This document shows positions 33,890 through 37,424 of a stretch of 37,424 bases of DNA, in pieces; position 1 is the stretch's first letter, and each line of letters begins with the position of its first letter. This stretch comes from Deltaproteobacteria bacterium (lineage in GTDB: Bacteria; Desulfobacterota; Desulfarculia; Adiutricales; JAGVGV01), in assembly GCA_015233515.1 (NCBI GenBank), contig JADFXS010000008.1, forward strand, positions 1 through 37,424. The letters are read 5' to 3'. A program made the translations under genes and the position numbers. The notes beneath the pieces were generated by a model. The model was not told the DNA's origin. It searched no databases and worked only from the letters and a program-made list of their open reading frames with translations.

Positions 33890-34008
33890 TTGAAGATCCC
33901 CGCGGCAAATTGCGAAGAATCTTCGACATGTGAGGAACGAACGCATTTTAATTTTTGCTCGCCAACTCCGCGGCAAGCTACGTGGAATGCGCTCGCTCGC
34001 CTGTTCGA
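33890..34008 (-). repeat. Palindromic intergenic repeat, copy 5 (two hairpins)
   Basis: Reverse-orientation full unit: TTGAAGATCCCCGCGGCAAA, ATCTTCGACATGTGAGGAAC, GAACGCATTTTAATTTTTGC, TCGCCAACTCCGCGGCAAGC and an ending CGCTCGCTCGCCTGTTCGA. It occupies about half of the gap between the binding protein and dNTPase genes. Confidence 0.8.
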
Positions 34009-34049
34009 TACTTTTCCTATCATGGACCGCCGTTGGAGATCGGATTAAT

Positions 34050-35240
34050 TTAAAAAAAATTGCTTCTTGAGCTGTAGCTGAATCCTTCTCGCCGATATCT
34101 CGGCAATAACAAGTCTTGACCTAGTTCCATGAAGAAGGCGTCGGTCATGCCGGCAATAAAATCGCGAACGATTTCCTCGGGTCGGTGCATGGTGCGATAT
34201 TCTGAAGACATATTGTTTAAGTAGTCGATAAACAATGGAATTTCCTTTTTCTCCGTTTCCAGGCAAGCAAGAAGGCGTTGAAAAATAACCTGGAATAGGT
34301 TTTCAATTTTATCACCATCGGTCTTGATGATCGGGTTGTAATAAATACGTTGACGGTTAAAATTTTTCAACTCTTTCAGCGCGGCTGCTTTTTCCGAGCT
34401 GAACGCGATCACGGGTGCGTTACGACTAGTCGCTATCAGGTCGGAGACCAGCGTATAAATAATCTTGCCATTGGTATCTCCCAAGACCAAGGTGCAGTCC
34501 CGGGGGACTTCTTCCCGCCGGACCAAACCAAGTCGTATGGCGTCTTCCAGGTCTCGGCCTATATAGCTGATGGTATCGGCTAAACGGACCACGCAGCCTT
34601 CCGTGGTCATCGGTGCAATCGGAAACCGTGGATTTAGTCTCTTTTCTGTTATCAACCGGTCCAATTCCGTGAAGGAACGGTTTGGATCCGGAGCCAGGGT
34701 GGGGATATCCACTTCGCCGTCATGAGCTAAAATTCCATCCAACACTTGCAAGCTTAAATTGAGCCCGCGACCTTTCTTTTCAATCCGCTCCAAAAATTCC
34801 ACACTCTGGACAGCGTGCACGAAGTGGCCGATTCCATGATTCTGGCACAATCTTGACAGATATGTTTCACCATCATGGCCGAAGGGCGCATGGCCCAAAT
34901 CATGTCCCAAGGCAATGGCTTCAATCAGGTCTTCATTGAGTTTCAGGTGCCGGCCTATGGTCCGGGCGATCCGGGAAACCAGTTGAACGTGCAGGACTCG
35001 ATGGGTGATGTGATCATTTTTTACCAGATAAAAAACTTGTGTTTTATCGATGTAACGCGTGTAAGCCAGGGAATGCAGAATCCGGTCGGCGTCAATAGCG
35101 AAATTCTGGCGATGATCCTTTTCGGCGGTCTGATCTTTTCTACGCCGTAAGGCTGAACAGCTTTTGGTGGCCCGGGGGGAAAAGATCACCTCTTCCGCGG
35201 CATCCAGTTCATCACGAAGGTCGAAAATGTCGAGGGTCAT
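34050..35240 (-). CDS. dNTP triphosphohydrolase (dGTPase-like, HD domain)
   Basis: A 396-residue HD-superfamily enzyme that hydrolyses dNTP to deoxynucleoside and triphosphate. It has the family SPRATKSCSALRRRKD start, FAIDADRILHSLAYTRYIDKTQVF, H80 in ITHRVLH, the HD pair H113-D114 in ALGHDLGHAPFGHDGE, and VVRLADTISYIGRDLEDA. All metal-binding residues are present. ATG 35240 is preferred over GTG 35285: the promoter at 35300-35327 would leave almost no leader for the GTG. Weak ribosome binding site. Divergent from tatD. Confidence 0.93.
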   Translation of the reverse strand: MTLDIFDLRDELDAAEEVIFSPRATKSCSALRRRKDQTAEKDHRQNFAIDADRILHSLAYTRYIDKTQVFYLVKNDHITHRVLHVQLVSRIARTIGRHLKLNEDLIEAIALGHDLGHAPFGHDGETYLSRLCQNHGIGHFVHAVQSVEFLERIEKKGRGLNLSLQVLDGILAHDGEVDIPTLAPDPNRSFTELDRLITEKRLNPRFPIAPMTTEGCVVRLADTISYIGRDLEDAIRLGLVRREEVPRDCTLVLGDTNGKIIYTLVSDLIATSRNAPVIAFSSEKAAALKELKNFNRQRIYYNPIIKTDGDKIENLFQVIFQRLLACLETEKKEIPLFIDYLNNMSSEYRTMHRPEEIVRDFIAGMTDAFFMELGQDLLLPRYRREGFSYSSRSNFF

Positions 35241-35299
35241 GTTTGAGTTCTCGTGGGTTGGTCTATGATTTTTCGTCGTGTCCACGCAATTATCTGTTC

Positions 35300-35327
35300 A
35301 ATATATACTTATCCGGCCGGGAGTCAA
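35300..35327 (-). promoter_or_regulatory. Promoter for the dNTPase gene
   Basis: On the minus strand TTGACT (35327-35322), a 16-base spacer and TATATT (35305-35300). Expected initiation near 35293 gives a leader of about 53 bases to the ATG at 35240. Confidence 0.65.
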
Positions 35328-35357
35328 CTCTCCAGAAATCTAGCGCGTATAATAGTG

Positions 35358-35386
35358 TTCACTTGGGCGACTCTGTCTTATATAAT
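35358..35386 (+). promoter_or_regulatory. Promoter for tatD
   Basis: TTCACT at 35358-35363 and a perfect TATAAT at 35381-35386 with a 17-base spacer, about 80 bases before the tatD start. Confidence 0.6.
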
Positions 35387-35471
35387 CAATCCGCTAAACC
35401 ATTGACCGGAACCGATTGTTTTCACGTCCGACATCCGGTCGGTAGTTTAAAATCTCCATAGGAGCCGCGTC

Positions 35472-36278
35472 TTGGAACTTATCGATACCCATTGTCATCT
35501 TGATTTTCCGGATTTCAAATCAGAACTGGATCAAGTCATCGCCCGGGCTTTGACGGTAAATGTCAAACATATGATCACCATCGGCATCGATCCGGCCAGT
35601 TCTGCTCAAGCCATCGAGTTGTCCCGGCAATACGATTGCATTTCAGCCACGGTGGGCCATCATCCGCACGAAGCCTCCAGTTTGACCAACCAGGACCTGG
35701 AGTCTCTGAAAATCCTGGCGGCCGAACCTGAAGTTGTGGCTTTCGGCGAGATTGGACTGGATTTTTATCGCGATCTATCCCCTCGCCTTATTCAAAGGAC
35801 CAGGTTTGATGATCTGATAAACATTGCGTTGGACTTGAGATTACCTTTGATTATTCATGATCGGGACGCTCATCAGGAGGTCCTGGAACATCTGACGACC
35901 GCGAAAAACAGATTGGCTGGTGGAATAATTCATTGTTATTCCGGAGATTATCAGCAAGCAATAAAATTTTTGGACCTTGGTTTTCTTATTTCCATTCCCG
36001 GAACAGTCACTTTTCCTAAAGCCGCTGTCATTCGGGATGTCGTTGCCAGACTACCTCTTGATGTCCTGCTGGTCGAGACCGATGCTCCTTTTCTAGCGCC
36101 GGTCCCCAGGCGCGGAAAACGAAATGAACCGGCCTGGGTCCTCTTGACCGCTCAGGAAATAGCCGCGATCAAAAAGGTTCCCTTGGCCGAGGTGGCGGAG
36201 GTGACCACGGCTAACGCCCGCCGAATATTTAAACTTTCCGCGACGAACCATACGGAATCTTCAGCATCTAAGGAATAA
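35472..36278 (+). CDS. TatD family metal-dependent hydrolase (DNase)
   Basis: A 268-residue TIM-barrel hydrolase. Metal ligands: H7 and H9 in LIDTHCHLDF, Glu in VAFGEIGLDFYRDLSP, His in LIIHDRDAH and IHCYSG, Asp in LVETDAPFLAP. These match TatD/YcfH enzymes, 3'-to-5' exonucleases. The start is TTG at 35472, with AGGAG eight bases upstream and the conserved MELIDTHCH start. Ends just before repeat copy 6 and may be followed by maf on the same transcript. Confidence 0.93.
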   Translation: MELIDTHCHLDFPDFKSELDQVIARALTVNVKHMITIGIDPASSAQAIELSRQYDCISATVGHHPHEASSLTNQDLESLKILAAEPEVVAFGEIGLDFYRDLSPRLIQRTRFDDLINIALDLRLPLIIHDRDAHQEVLEHLTTAKNRLAGGIIHCYSGDYQQAIKFLDLGFLISIPGTVTFPKAAVIRDVVARLPLDVLLVETDAPFLAPVPRRGKRNEPAWVLLTAQEIAAIKKVPLAEVAEVTTANARRIFKLSATNHTESSASKE

Positions 36279-36289
36279 AAATACAATGA

Positions 36290-36347
36290 TTTTTTACTCG
36301 CCAACTCCGCGGCAAGCTATGGAGAATAAGCTCGCCGACATGTGCAA
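36290..36347 (-). repeat. Palindromic intergenic repeat, copy 6 (half unit)
   Basis: ACTCGCCAACTCCGCGGCAA, GCTATGGAG, AATAAGCTCGCCGACATG and TGCAA: the right half of the reverse-orientation unit, with a mutated right arm. It fills most of the tatD/maf gap. Confidence 0.65.
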
Positions 36348-36383
36348 ATTGGCTGGAAACAATATAAAAATGGTGTCAATCCC

Positions 36384-36968
36384 GTGAACGTTCAGTTAAT
36401 TTTAGCTTCCGCGTCTCCCAGGCGATTGGAGCTTCTTAACTGGGCCGGCATCTCTTGCGAGGTCTGCCCCGGTCAGGTGGATGAATCCTTGCATGCGGGA
36501 GAGACTCCGGATAGCCATGTCCAACGCTTGGCTTTATCAAAGGCGGAAGATGTGGCGTGTCAACGCCCGTACGCTTGGGTCCTGGCCGCGGATACTGTAG
36601 TCGCCCTGGGTCAAAAAATCCTGGGTAAGCCACGAGACCGGGAAGACGCGATCGACATGTTAAAATTGCTATCCGGCCGGATTCATCAAGTCTATTCCGG
36701 AATCTGTCTGATGAACCGGGAATTGGATCAAATTTTTCTGGACTACGTGGTTACCGATGTCGAGTTCCGGGCGCTGACCGAACAGGACATCGAAAATTAT
36801 ATCGACTCTGGAGAATTTTGGGATAAAGCCGGCGCTTACGCTATTCAGGGCCGGGGTGCGGTTTTGGCTAGACGGATCATCGGATCACCGACCAACGTCA
36901 TTGGACTGCCTTTACCCGAAGTCTTGGAATGGCTTGGGAAAGCGGCTATACCCAAACCTACCGCCTAA
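36384..36968 (+). CDS. maf: Maf-like nucleoside triphosphate pyrophosphatase
   Basis: A 194-residue house-cleaning enzyme that hydrolyses non-canonical or specific NTPs (dTTP/UTP or modified bases) to NMP. It has LILASASPRRLELLNWAG, the catalytic WVLAADTVVALGQKILGKPRD with D-T-V, GRIHQVYSGICL and WDKAGAYAIQGRGAVLARRI. GTG at 36384 fits the family start; the frame is open to 36342 inside repeat copy 6, which is unlikely to be coding. The exact subgroup (YhdE or YceF type) cannot be fixed by eye. Confidence 0.92.
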   Translation: MNVQLILASASPRRLELLNWAGISCEVCPGQVDESLHAGETPDSHVQRLALSKAEDVACQRPYAWVLAADTVVALGQKILGKPRDREDAIDMLKLLSGRIHQVYSGICLMNRELDQIFLDYVVTDVEFRALTEQDIENYIDSGEFWDKAGAYAIQGRGAVLARRIIGSPTNVIGLPLPEVLEWLGKAAIPKPTA

Positions 36969-37174
36969 TCACGAAGCGAGCGCGGAAATCCGCCAGCCGC
37001 GGGACCTTCAACTTCGCGTTTCGCCGAGGATTTACGCGCCCTGTCCGCGCTTTGATGGTGGATTTAGATGAATTACGGTTATGGCGATTTGATCGATCTT
37101 CGTGTAGATTGAATACTATGCCCGGAGGTTGCATAAAGACCATAATTTCGAGGTAACCGTCATTAAAGGCAATC

Positions 37175-37292
37175 TGAACATGCAAGAGAGCGCATTCCCT
37201 GTAGCTTGCTACAGGGTTAGCGAGCAAAAAAATAAACGCATTTGTTCCTCACATGTCGAAGATTCCTCGCAGCTTGCTGCGAGGAGCTTCAA
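37175..37292 (+). repeat. Palindromic intergenic repeat, copy 7 (two hairpins)
   Basis: Forward-orientation unit: TGAACATGCAAGAGAGCGCA, hairpin CCCTGTAGC/GCTACAGGG around TT, GCGAGCAAAAAAATAAACGC, GTTCCTCACATGTCGAAGAT and hairpin CCTCGCAGC/GCTGCGAGG around TT, ending in TTCAA. Compared with copy 4 the first hairpin shows paired changes (C-G to T-A at two positions). It lies in the gene-free 36969-37424 stretch, in which I see nothing else. Confidence 0.85.
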
Positions 37293-37424
37293 TATTCTTA
37301 TTGACCGACGCAAGATCAGTATTGGCAGTATGCGGCAGACTATGCCCTTAGTCGATGTTTTCTCGAAGATTATACCAACTTGGAATCTTCCGGGTAAAAA
37401 CGGCGACGGTAAAAACGGGAGCAA

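Noticed and set aside
37209..37424. Minus-strand ORF running off the right edge
   Set aside because: Its second half is repeat copy 7 read in reverse and the rest shows no family resemblance.

Overview
The window is about 37.4 kb of bacterial chromosome carrying ordinary housekeeping genes, with no phage, insertion sequence, CRISPR array or rRNA. Gene content points to a Gram-negative anaerobe, most likely an uncultured member of the Desulfobacterota (former Deltaproteobacteria). Pointers are a ferredoxin:thioredoxin reductase chain paired with a glutaredoxin, several exported proteins, a DAHP synthase fused to prephenate dehydratase, and an intergenic palindromic repeat family. The assignment is an inference from gene content and style; no rRNA is present to test it.

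Left part (1-17.8 kb) is a mosaic of small units. It starts inside an aromatic amino acid gene (DAHP synthase plus prephenate dehydratase), followed by a strikingly foldable non-coding stretch (about 1848-2160) and acetate kinase. Next come a Gate-domain membrane protein, a DUF2156 protein, a MORN-repeat exported protein, the glutaredoxin/FTR pair, an SPFH-GYF protein, a membrane-anchored TPR protein, a DUF1178 protein, a radical SAM protein, a diguanylate cyclase, a membrane metallophosphoesterase, an HSL-type hydrolase and an orphan glycine-betaine-type binding protein.

Centre (17.8-31.6 kb) is the minus-strand transcription/translation superoperon, in transcription order: tRNA-Gly(CCC), a non-coding stretch ending in an intrinsic terminator, rimP, nusA, ylxR, infB, DUF503 (ylxP), rbfA, nrnA (DHH), truB, rpsO, pnp, an M16 peptidase and a WalJ-type metallo-beta-lactamase-fold protein. 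These act together in ribosome maturation, translation initiation, antitermination, pseudouridylation, RNA decay and nanoRNA clearance. The order closely follows nusA-infB operons known from many bacteria; E. coli likewise has a tRNA gene (metY) ahead of rimP.

Right part (31.7-37.4 kb) carries a Tpt1/KptA-like protein that appears to have lost its catalytic residues, a branched-chain amino-acid-type binding protein, a dNTP triphosphohydrolase, a TatD hydrolase and a Maf pyrophosphatase.

A hairpin-forming repeat family occurs at seven intergenic sites in both orientations, with compensatory base changes between copies. The most interesting leads are this family, the structured region after the DAHP synthase fusion, the degenerate KptA-like protein, the glutaredoxin-FTR couple, the RNA between tRNA-Gly and rimP, and the hexapeptide-repeat linker of IF-2.
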